Both the position numbers and the translations under genes were made by a program. This document shows, piece by piece, positions 57,066 through 64,000 of a stretch of 64,000 bases of DNA. The stretch is from Azorhizobium oxalatiphilum. Its GTDB lineage: Bacteria > Pseudomonadota > Alphaproteobacteria > Rhizobiales > Xanthobacteraceae. The notes below the pieces were generated by a model. The model was not told where the DNA came from and searched no databases. It worked only from the letters and a program-made list of their open reading frames with translations. The stretch spans positions 109,489-173,488 of the forward strand of contig NZ_BMCT01000011.1 of NCBI RefSeq assembly GCF_014635325.1, read 5' to 3'. Every line of letters starts with the position of its first letter. Within the stretch, counting starts at the first letter, position 1.

Positions 57066-59209
57066 TGCCGCTCGTCCTTGGGGGCTTTGGGGGAAGATGG
57101 CGGAAGAGAGTGGGAGTCGAACCCACCAAGGACCGGCTCGCGGCCCCTCCCGGATTTGAAGTCCGGACGCCCCACCAGGGACGCTTCTCCTCCATCCTGC
57201 GCCGAAGCCATGGAGGCTTCGGGCACGGTAATCTCCGCAGGGTCTAGCGCATCTGCGGGGCGCTTGTCAGCCGGCACATCATCCGCCGTGGAGCGGAACA
57301 GGTCGAGACGATGCGGGTTGAGGCGGCGCATGTCGCCCCGGCGCAGGGTCACGCCATGCCGGTCGAAGAATTCGAGGATCTGGATGGCCACCTTGCGGCC
57401 GTTGTCCACCTGATCGCGGAACTGCGCGGCGGTGAACTCGCCATGCTCGGCAGAGAGCCGTTCGAGAATGACCACCATCTCGCCCACGGTGCCGCGCAGG
57501 AAGAAATGATCGTGCGCCACCTCATCCACCCGCGCGAGGCGGCCGAGCAGCTTCAACAGCCGGCGGACATCCGCCTCGGACATGCCGATGGCATTGGCGA
57601 TGTCGCGCGTGCGTGGCGGGCGGAAGCGCTCGGTGTCACCGAGCATGGGGGCGATCCGGCTCCAGGCGCCTTCGTCCTGTGAGGTGAGACGAACGGAGAA
57701 ACCCGATCTGCGAACCCAGGCACCGTCGAGGGCGATCTCGCGCGTCTGCGCGAGCGCCTGTAGCGCGGCCTTGAAGGCAGGGGCGGGCAAGCGGGGCTCG
57801 GATTGCAGACGCAGCTTCTCGATGCCGAGGCCGGGCAGATCCGGATTCTCGGTATGGAAGGTGTCCAGCGTGGCCAACAGGCCGGATGAGAAAGCGGCCC
57901 ACCGTGCGCCGGACAGCGCGAGGAGCGCGTTTCCGGGCCCGACGGCAAAGGTCTTGAGGTTGAGCGCCGTCACCAGCATCGGCACGGCCTGCTCGCCCAG
58001 CGCCCGGTCGCGGGCGAAAGTTGAGAGATCGAGGAAGAACGGAGGGATATCGAGCAGACGCTTAACGGCCTCCGCCGGGTCCGTTTCGGCCATGGCGGTG
58101 AGCTGGGCGAGGCGTTCAGGCGTGCGGCGCTTGCGGGCGGGCCCACGCAAATCCAGGAAGACGCCGCCGCCAATGGTGCGCTGGGCCGAGGTGTCGCGGA
58201 TCACATAGCGGTCGCCCACGGCTGCCGAGATGGGGGCGTCCAGCACGAGTTGCACCAGTGCGCTGCCACCGGGGGCAATGGGGTCGCCCAGCAGCACGAT
58301 GCGCGCGCCCACCTCCCGCGCCGCATGATGCAGGCGTACGGGAAACCACTGCCCGATGGGCTTGGGTTCACCCGACAGCACGTTGAGCCGCGCATCGATA
58401 TGGTCAGCGGGCGCATGCAGGCTTTCATCCAGCAGTACGTCGCCGCGCGAAATGTCGTCCTTGGCGAGGCCCTCGCCGGCAAGGTTGATGCCGCAGCGAT
58501 CGCCGGCCTGCCCGCGCTCGGCCGGTCGGTCCTGCGCGCGGATGGAGCGCACGCGCACGCTACGGCCCGAGGGGCTCAGCATCAGGCGGTCGCCCACGTC
58601 GACCGTGCCGGACAGCACCGTGCCGGTGACGACCGTGCCGGTGCCCTGCAAGGTGAAGGAGCGGTCCACGGCAAGGCGGAAACGGCCCTCGCAGGCGCGC
58701 TGCGCGATAGAGGCGCGGGCCTCTTCCAGCGCTGCGCGCACGGCGGCGATGCCAGCGCCCGTGTGCGTGGAAACGGGCAGGATCGCGGCGCCCTCCAGCA
58801 CCGTGCCTGCCACCAGCGCCTCGATCTCGACGGTGACGGCGAGGATGCGCTCCTCATCCACCAGATCGGTCTTGGTAAGGGCGATGAGGCCGTGGCGTAC
58901 GCCGAGCAGGTCAATGATGGCGAGATGCTCGCGGGTCTGCGGCATCACCCCGTCGTCGGCGGCCACCACCAGCAGCGCAAGGTCGATGCCGCCCGCGCCC
59001 GCCAGCATGGTGTGCACGAACTTCTCGTGGCCGGGCACGTCGATGAAGCCCATCACCGTGCCGTCGCCCGCGGGCATATAGGCGAAGCCGAGGTCGATGG
59101 AGATGCCGCGCGCCTTTTCCTCCTTCAGCCGGTCAGTATCGACGCCGGTGATCGCCCGCACCAGCGAGGTCTTGCCGTGGTCGATATGTCCGGCTGTTCC
59201 GACGATCAT
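57062..59209 (-). CDS. selB: Selenocysteine-specific elongation factor SelB
   Basis: A 715-residue GTPase that brings Sec-tRNA to UGA codons followed by a SECIS element. Its N-terminal EF-Tu-like domain has [20 protein letters not shown] and TKTD; the C-terminal half is a winged-helix array for SECIS binding. The canonical end is near [12 protein letters not shown] (E. coli SelB: 614 residues). Here the frame continues about 70 residues, of which 32 are the translation of tRNA-Sec, and stops at a TGA overlapping the ATG of the next gene. Start ATG shares a base with the TGA of the SEL1 gene (TGATG). Confidence 0.93.
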   Translation of the reverse strand: MIVGTAGHIDHGKTSLVRAITGVDTDRLKEEKARGISIDLGFAYMPAGDGTVMGFIDVPGHEKFVHTMLAGAGGIDLALLVVAADDGVMPQTREHLAIIDLLGVRHGLIALTKTDLVDEERILAVTVEIEALVAGTVLEGAAILPVSTHTGAGIAAVRAALEEARASIAQRACEGRFRLAVDRSFTLQGTGTVVTGTVLSGTVDVGDRLMLSPSGRSVRVRSIRAQDRPAERGQAGDRCGINLAGEGLAKDDISRGDVLLDESLHAPADHIDARLNVLSGEPKPIGQWFPVRLHHAAREVGARIVLLGDPIAPGGSALVQLVLDAPISAAVGDRYVIRDTSAQRTIGGGVFLDLRGPARKRRTPERLAQLTAMAETDPAEAVKRLLDIPPFFLDLSTFARDRALGEQAVPMLVTALNLKTFAVGPGNALLALSGARWAAFSSGLLATLDTFHTENPDLPGLGIEKLRLQSEPRLPAPAFKAALQALAQTREIALDGAWVRRSGFSVRLTSQDEGAWSRIAPMLGDTERFRPPRTRDIANAIGMSEADVRRLLKLLGRLARVDEVAHDHFFLRGTVGEMVVILERLSAEHGEFTAAQFRDQVDNGRKVAIQILEFFDRHGVTLRRGDMRRLNPHRLDLFRSTADDVPADKRPADALDPAEITVPEASMASAQDGGEASLVGRPDFKSGRGREPVLGGFDSHSLPPSSPKAPKDERQ
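57098..57193 (-). tRNA. selC: tRNA-Sec (selenocysteine, anticodon TCA)
   Basis: A 96-base gene including encoded CCA (57098-57100). The acceptor stem has 8 bp (GGAGGAGA with TCTCTTCC, one G-T pair), as is special to bacterial tRNA-Sec. The anticodon stem-loop reads CGGACTTCAAATCCG with TCA in the loop, the long extra arm is GGGGCCGCGAGCCGGTCC-like, and the T-loop is GGGTTCGACTCCC. It decodes UGA as selenocysteine. The whole gene lies inside, and in frame with, the 3' end of the selB reading frame on the same strand. Confidence 0.95.
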
Positions 59210-60021
59210 CAGGCAGCGTCCGGCGTGGTGGAGGTGGGCGCGGGCAGCGGCTGGGCTGCGGTGTGTTCGATTTCGGCGGCGCGCTCCGGCGTGAGCGCTT
59301 CGCGGGCGGTGGCCAGGAAGGGCGGGGCGAGCGCGCTGCCGCCGTCCGCAGCGCGCAGCAGCCACAGATAAGCGGCCGCCGCATCGCGCGGTACGCCAGA
59401 GCCGAGGTGATAGGCTGCGCCCAGCATGGCTTGCCCGTCGGCATCGCCGGCCTCCGCCGCCATCTTCCACCAGCGGGCGGCTTCGGTGGCATCGCGCTCC
59501 ACGCCCACAGCATTGTGGTAGAGCATGCCCATGCGGGTCATGGAGGAAGCGATGCCCTGCGCTGCGGCGGCTTCCGCCCAGCGGCGGGCCTCCAGCGGGT
59601 CCATCGGGATCACCTCGCCTTCCAGTAGCATCCAGCTCAGCATGTCCTGCGCCGGGCCATCGCCCTGTGCGGCGGCTGCGCCGTAAAGCTCGGCGGCGTG
59701 CACATAGTCCTGAGGCACGCCCTCGCCCTTGAAGTAAAGGGCGGCCAGATTGCGCTGGCCCACCATGTCGCCGGCCTGTGCGGCGAGGCTCAGCCATTTC
59801 TGCGCCATCTCGGGCTCGCGGCGCACGCCGAGCCCTTCGGCGAAGCAGGCGCCGATATTGTTCTGTGCGCGCGCCACGCCCTCGCGGGCCAGCGGCTCCC
59901 AGAGGTGCAGTGCTTCCTCATAGTCGCCCTGCTGGGCGGCATCGAGGGCACGGTTCATGCGATCTTCCACGCTCGGCGCGGCACAGGGGCCGGAGCGGCG
60001 GAAGCGGTCAAACAGTCCCAT
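59209..60021 (-). CDS. SEL1-repeat (TPR-like) protein
   Basis: A 270-residue protein starting [11 protein letters not shown], made of about six SEL1 repeats ([49 protein letters not shown] and others). SEL1 repeats bind protein partners. It overlaps the end of selA by 14 bases and the start of selB by one base, so it is firmly part of the sel operon; a role in selenoprotein synthesis or formate dehydrogenase assembly is inferred. Binding site GGAG within selA. Confidence 0.88.
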   Translation of the reverse strand: MGLFDRFRRSGPCAAPSVEDRMNRALDAAQQGDYEEALHLWEPLAREGVARAQNNIGACFAEGLGVRREPEMAQKWLSLAAQAGDMVGQRNLAALYFKGEGVPQDYVHAAELYGAAAAQGDGPAQDMLSWMLLEGEVIPMDPLEARRWAEAAAAQGIASSMTRMGMLYHNAVGVERDATEAARWWKMAAEAGDADGQAMLGAAYHLGSGVPRDAAAAYLWLLRAADGGSALAPPFLATAREALTPERAAEIEHTAAQPLPAPTSTTPDAA

Positions 60022-61432
60022 CGGACAGCTCCAGATGCGCGAGGGTGGCGGCAAGGCCCGCCTCGTCTTCCAGGCAGCGCAGATCGAAGATGAGCGCCTG
60101 ATCTTCGACCCTGCCAATCACCGGCACGGGCAGGCGCCGCAAGGCATCGGCCAGTGCGGAAAGCCTGCGGCCCGAACCGTCGGCGGGAATGAGCGCCAGC
60201 GCCGTGGAGGGCAGAGTCTCCAGAGGCAGCGCGCCGGAGCCGATCTGGCTCTTGCAGGCGCGTGTCTCCACCCGGAAGGTGTCGCCGAGCCGAGCCGCCA
60301 CCATGGGCGCCATGCGCGCCGCCTGAGCGGCCATGTCGTCGGCGGTGCGGGTGAGCAGGCGCAGGGTCGGCAGGCGCTGGGCCAGCCGGTCGGGGTCGAG
60401 ATAGAGCTTCAGGGTCGCTTCCAGCGCCGCGAGGCGGATCTTGTCCACCCGGAGCGCCCGCTTCATGGGGTTCCTGTTGATGGCTGCGATCAGGTCGCGC
60501 CGCCCCACGATGAAGCCCGCCTGCGGGCCGCCCAGCAGCTTGTCGCCCGAGAAGGTGACGATGTCGGCCCCTTCCAGCACGCTCTCGCGCACGGTGGGCT
60601 CGTGGACGAGGCCGTGGGCGGCGAGATCGGCCAGCGTGCCCGAACCCAGGTCGTTGAACAGGGGCACGTCGGCCTCGCGGGCGATGGCCGCGAGATCCTT
60701 CGGCGCGACCTCGGCGGTGAAGCCCTCGATGCGGTAATTGGAGGTGTGGACCTTCACCAGCAACCCGGTCTCCGGCGAGAGCGCGCTGCGATAATCCTTC
60801 GGGTGTGTGCGGTTGGTGGTGCCAACTTCCACGAGGCGTGTGCCCGCGCGCGCCATGATGTCCGGCATGCGGAAGGCGCCGCCGATCTCGATCAACTCAC
60901 CGCGCGAGACGATGCTGTCACGCTCCGCAGCCAGGCTGTTGAGCACGAGTAAAACAGCAGCCGCATTGTTGTTGACGACGGTGGCATCTTCCGCCCCGGT
61001 GAGACGGCAGAGGAGATCGCGCACGTGGTCGTCGCGCTCGCCGCGCTTGCCGCTGTCGAGGTCGTATTCCAGCGCCACGGCGGACCGCATGGCGGCGGTT
61101 GCCGCCGCGATCGCCTCCTCGGCGAGGAGGGCGCGGCCGAGATTGGTATGCAGCACCGTGCCGGTTAGGTTGAACACCGGCGCGAGAGAGGGGCGGGCCT
61201 TCGCCTCCAGAGCGGCAAGCGCGCGGGAGGCAAGACCGTCCGCATCTTCCGGCTCGGCAGCGCCGCTCTTCAACGTGGCGCGGGCTTCTTCCAGCGCCGC
61301 ACGCACGGCGGTCGTGGTTTCAGCGCGGCCGAAACGCTCGGCCGCAGCCAGAGCCAGAGGGCTCTTGAGCACCTGATCCACGGCAGGCAGACGGCGCAGT
61401 CCCGCCAGATCGGCTTTCGGTGTCCCGTCCAT
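60008..61432 (-). CDS. selA: L-seryl-tRNA(Sec) selenium transferase
   Basis: A 474-residue PLP enzyme that converts Ser-tRNA-Sec to Sec-tRNA-Sec with selenophosphate. Its PLP lysine is in [29 protein letters not shown] and [13 protein letters not shown] are typical SelA segments. It starts three bases after the fdhE stop and its end overlaps the SEL1 gene. selD is not in the window. Confidence 0.96.
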   Translation of the reverse strand: MDGTPKADLAGLRRLPAVDQVLKSPLALAAAERFGRAETTTAVRAALEEARATLKSGAAEPEDADGLASRALAALEAKARPSLAPVFNLTGTVLHTNLGRALLAEEAIAAATAAMRSAVALEYDLDSGKRGERDDHVRDLLCRLTGAEDATVVNNNAAAVLLVLNSLAAERDSIVSRGELIEIGGAFRMPDIMARAGTRLVEVGTTNRTHPKDYRSALSPETGLLVKVHTSNYRIEGFTAEVAPKDLAAIAREADVPLFNDLGSGTLADLAAHGLVHEPTVRESVLEGADIVTFSGDKLLGGPQAGFIVGRRDLIAAINRNPMKRALRVDKIRLAALEATLKLYLDPDRLAQRLPTLRLLTRTADDMAAQAARMAPMVAARLGDTFRVETRACKSQIGSGALPLETLPSTALALIPADGSGRRLSALADALRRLPVPVIGRVEDQALIFDLRCLEDEAGLAATLAHLELSDGTV

Positions 61433-61435
61433 GGC

Positions 61436-62371
61436 TCAGTAGCCCAGCAGGAAGGGATTGAAGGCCGCCCGCCGATAAGGCCGGTCCTTCATCAACAGGT
61501 CGAGGCCGAGGGTGGCGACATCGTCCGCGAGCGGCTCGGCGCCGGGTTCCTTGTTGAGATAGAAGAGCTTGCCGTAGGAATGGCATTCCTCACAGGTCTC
61601 GGCTTTGCAGCCGCCGTCGAGGCCTTCCACCTCCTCAAGTCCGATGCCCTTGGTGGAGCCGCAGGCGGTGCAGCGCACCCGCACATAGTTCCACAGCGTG
61701 CCGCAGAGCGCGCAGCCGCAATAGCGAGCGCCGGGCGCCTGCGGCCAGTCCACGATCAGGCTCGCGACCGGCGGTCCGCCGCAACACGGGCAGGCACCAT
61801 CACCCACGGGCACGAGCTTCTTGCTGTCAAGCCCGGTGGCCCGGCGGGCGAAATGCACCTGAAGGGCGGCGGCCACGAACACATGCTCGGCCAGAGCTTC
61901 CACGGGGAGGGCATCGGCCAGCACGTTGCGCACCATCTGGTCGCGGCTGACGGAGTCGGCAGCGATGACGCTGTCGAGGGCCGTGCGGGCGGCCTCAGGC
62001 ATCTCCAGTGCCTTGGCCTGCGCCAGCAGGCGGTCAAAGGTGGTCTCGAAGGTCGTGTCGGATGTGAAGTTGCCCCGATCAAGCGGCGGCATGGCGTGCT
62101 CGCGGGAACGGGCGAGACGCTCGGCATCCACGGGTTCCACTGCCGGCAGGCCGGACAGGATGTCCCGCTGCGCCGCGGCAATGGAGCCGAGGAAGAGAAG
62201 ATAGGGCTTTAGATCGCTGCGCTCGGCCATGTCGGCGAAGCGTTTCGCGCGCTTGTCGAACAGGGTTTCCGGATCAGGCAGATAGGCCAAAGCGGGCTGG
62301 GCGATGCCGCCAATGACGGAAGGATCGGGCTGGATGGCCCCGGAAGAAGGGGAGCCTGGAGAATTGGACAT
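61436..62371 (-). CDS. fdhE: Formate dehydrogenase accessory protein FdhE
   Basis: A 311-residue cytoplasmic protein with the four CxxC pairs of FdhE, seen as ACPCCGG, YCGCALCG, VRCTACGS and CEECHSYGK, a rubredoxin-like iron or zinc site. FdhE is needed for activity of respiratory formate dehydrogenases. It lies after fdoI (280-base gap with a hairpin) and directly before selA, which links synthesis of the selenoprotein to its maturation. Confidence 0.95.
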   Translation of the reverse strand: MSNSPGSPSSGAIQPDPSVIGGIAQPALAYLPDPETLFDKRAKRFADMAERSDLKPYLLFLGSIAAAQRDILSGLPAVEPVDAERLARSREHAMPPLDRGNFTSDTTFETTFDRLLAQAKALEMPEAARTALDSVIAADSVSRDQMVRNVLADALPVEALAEHVFVAAALQVHFARRATGLDSKKLVPVGDGACPCCGGPPVASLIVDWPQAPGARYCGCALCGTLWNYVRVRCTACGSTKGIGLEEVEGLDGGCKAETCEECHSYGKLFYLNKEPGAEPLADDVATLGLDLLMKDRPYRRAAFNPFLLGY

Positions 62372-62614
62372 GGAACCTCACGAACCCCACGGGTCACGTC
62401 GAAACGGGTTGGCGCAAGGCTGATCTCAGCCTGCGGAATGGGTGGAAACGACATGCGGTCTCGGCCGCCTGAAATGGTCGTTTCAACTCAGGGCTGTCGC
62501 AGCAGCCCGACTGAACCTGTTAACCATATAAGCCATCATGGCCGCCATCGCGAGGGGGCGGGCCGGGCCGGGCGTGTCATAGCGACTGAGATGCGGGCCG
62601 GATGGCTTGAGGTG

Positions 62615-62641
62615 CCGCGCGGCGGACGGGCCGCCGCGCGG
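62615..62641. terminator. Strong hairpin between fdoI and fdhE
   Basis: An 11-bp perfect stem CCGCGCGGCGG/CCGCCGCGCGG with a five-base loop, 10 bases past the fdoI stop. No T run. It may partly terminate or stabilise the fdoGHI message and so lower expression of fdhE and sel genes relative to the structural subunits. Confidence 0.5.
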
Positions 62642-62651
62642 AAAGCATGTG

Positions 62652-63353
62652 TCACTCGGCCGGCGTACCGGCGCGCTTGCCGGCCACCAGTTCGCGCAGC
62701 CACTTGCGGTGGTGACGCCAGGCCCATCCGCCAGTCACCTGCCCGCTGGTCATGGCGCTCATGGTGCCCTTGACCCAGATGGCGGCGTAGACGTGGATGA
62801 TCCACACGCAGATGATCGCGACGGCCGCCAGCGAGTGGACGATGAGCGCGACGCGCTGCGTCGGAATGCTGGTGTAGGTGAAGAAATACTGTTCCCACAC
62901 CATCACGCCGGTGACGATCAGTAGGATGATCAGCCCGGACATGCTCCAGAACACCACCTTCTGCCCGGCATTGTACTTGCCGAGTTCGGGAAGGCGTTCC
63001 TCGTGGCCCATCAGCACATCACCGCTGCGCGCGACCCAGGTCACGTCCTCCCGCCTCGGCAGGTTCAGCCGCCAGAAGCGGATGAACAACAGCGAGAAGG
63101 AGAAGAACAGCACCACGCCGATCCACGGATGGATGGCCCGGGTGAGCTGCCCGCCGCCGAACAGATTGGTCAGGAAGAACAGGCTCGGCGTGAACAGCGA
63201 CAGGCCGGAAAGCGCCAGCAGAATGAGGCTGATGGCGGTGATCCAGTGATTGATGCGTGCGCCGACTGTGTATCGGTTCACCGTCACCGGATGGCCAAGA
63301 TCGATGCTGTCACCGGGCATCACGTCGCTCGGAGATTGGGGTTTGGCGCTCAT
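62652..63353 (-). CDS. fdoI: Formate dehydrogenase gamma subunit (cytochrome b556)
   Basis: A 233-residue inner-membrane protein with four helices and haem-ligand histidines in [19 protein letters not shown] and [11 protein letters not shown] plus [10 protein letters not shown]. It carries electrons from the periplasmic catalytic subunits to quinone. Its ATG overlaps the TGA of the beta-subunit gene (ATGA), showing tight coupling. Confidence 0.94.
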   Translation of the reverse strand: MSAKPQSPSDVMPGDSIDLGHPVTVNRYTVGARINHWITAISLILLALSGLSLFTPSLFFLTNLFGGGQLTRAIHPWIGVVLFFSFSLLFIRFWRLNLPRREDVTWVARSGDVLMGHEERLPELGKYNAGQKVVFWSMSGLIILLIVTGVMVWEQYFFTYTSIPTQRVALIVHSLAAVAIICVWIIHVYAAIWVKGTMSAMTSGQVTGGWAWRHHRKWLRELVAGKRAGTPAE

Positions 63354-64000
63354 GCCTTTTCCCCTTCCGTTGCCTTGACGCCCTCAGCCAGCTTCTCGGC
63401 CTGCTCCTCATCCTCGGCGGAAACGCGGTTGGCGCCTGCGACGAGATAATGGAGGACGCCGGCGATGGCTGCGAAGCCCATCACGCCCATGCCCACATAC
63501 TTGGTGACGCCCTTCCAGGCTTCCACGATCGGCGAGATGCGCGGATTGTCCGGAAGGCCGGCATAGATGCTCGGCTTGTCCGCATGCTGGAGCACGTACA
63601 TGACGTGCGTGCCGGAAACGCCCGGCGGATCATAGAGGCCCGCGGTCTTGTAGCCGCGGGACTTCAGATCCGTGACGCGCTCGGCGGCATGCTTCTTCAT
63701 CTCCTCCTTGGTACCGAAGGCGATGGCCTGGGTGGGGCACGCCTTGGCGCAAGCAGGCCACTGGCCCTGGGCCACGCGATCGGAACAGAGCGTGCACTTG
63801 TACGCCTTATTGTCGACCTTGGAGATGCGGGGAATGTTGAAGGGACAACCCTTCACGCAATAACCGCAGCCGATGCAATGGTCATGGACGAAGTCCACGA
63901 TGCCGTTGGTGTACTGGACAATAGCGCCGGGGGCCGGGCAGGCCTTCAGGCAGCCCGGATCCTCACAGTGCATGCAGCCGTCCTTGCGGATCAGCCACTC
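63350..64000 (-). CDS. fdoH: Formate dehydrogenase beta subunit (iron-sulfur), 5' part beyond the window
   Basis: The C-terminal 216 residues or so are present; the start lies past the right edge. Four-cysteine ferredoxin motifs are visible ([51 protein letters not shown]), followed by a transmembrane helix near the end ([20 protein letters not shown]) that anchors it to the membrane, as in FdnH/FdoH. The catalytic, probably selenocysteine-containing subunit should lie upstream, outside this window. Confidence 0.93.
   Translation of the reverse strand, partial: EWLIRKDGCMHCEDPGCLKACPAPGAIVQYTNGIVDFVHDHCIGCGYCVKGCPFNIPRISKVDNKAYKCTLCSDRVAQGQWPACAKACPTQAIAFGTKEEMKKHAAERVTDLKSRGYKTAGLYDPPGVSGTHVMYVLQHADKPSIYAGLPDNPRISPIVEAWKGVTKYVGMGVMGFAAIAGVLHYLVAGANRVSAEDEEQAEKLAEGVKATEGEKA

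Overview
The window is a high-GC chromosomal segment of an alphaproteobacterium of the order Hyphomicrobiales. The best guess is Xanthobacteraceae (Xanthobacter, Azorhizobium, Starkeya or Ancylobacter type), inferred from gene content: a serC-serA operon with a structured leader, ethylmalonyl-CoA mutase and crotonyl-CoA carboxylase/reductase, an NdvA-type cyclic glucan exporter, an lrp-trxB-LysR (VtlR/LsrB-like) block, and a selenocysteine/formate dehydrogenase operon. No phage, plasmid, transposase or CRISPR is visible. Mobile DNA is limited to small palindromic repeats.

Layout, left to right. 1-435: two tandem short peptides on the minus strand with double-glycine leader motifs, probably precursors of secreted or modified peptides whose partner genes lie off the left edge. 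582-4515: a PRC-barrel protein, then serC and serA. 4623-11970: a CHAT/TPR caspase-like protein, a DMT exporter, DUF5993-dsbB, a serine hydrolase and an orphan membrane protein of unknown family. 12860-20047: the ethylmalonyl-CoA pathway genes ecm and ccrA flank a GlsB protein and a GntR/glucarate dehydratase/TctC block. 20052-29765: diguanylate cyclase, flavoprotein, two tandem RTX proteins, a CobW GTPase, DD-carboxypeptidase and NdvA. 29970-34638: DUF2157, then a LysR-regulated quinone/aromatic defence group (DoxX, VOC dioxygenase, glutathionyl-hydroquinone reductase). 34774-39519: a catabolic group of unknown substrate (M20 hydrolase, PxpA-like, SDR, CMD, ACS-family MFS). 39910-45388: mostly small or poorly characterised genes. 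45610-54349: carB, greA, lrp, trxB, a LysR regulator followed by a probable AbcR (alpha-r15) sRNA, and a VanX-like dipeptidase. 54454-64000: an MHS permease, then a minus-strand block fdoH-fdoI-fdhE-selA-SEL1-selB-selC plus two unknown genes, which together make and use a selenoprotein formate dehydrogenase whose catalytic subunit lies past the right edge.

The most unusual points are: (i) the tRNA-Sec gene sits inside the 3' end of the selB reading frame, in frame and without a stop, and the selB stop overlaps the start of the next gene; (ii) a well-formed sRNA candidate downstream of the VtlR/LsrB-like regulator; (iii) the paired double-glycine peptides at the left edge; (iv) two dispersed palindromic element families, each found twice; (v) a likely one-base frameshift at the 3' end of an alpha/beta hydrolase.
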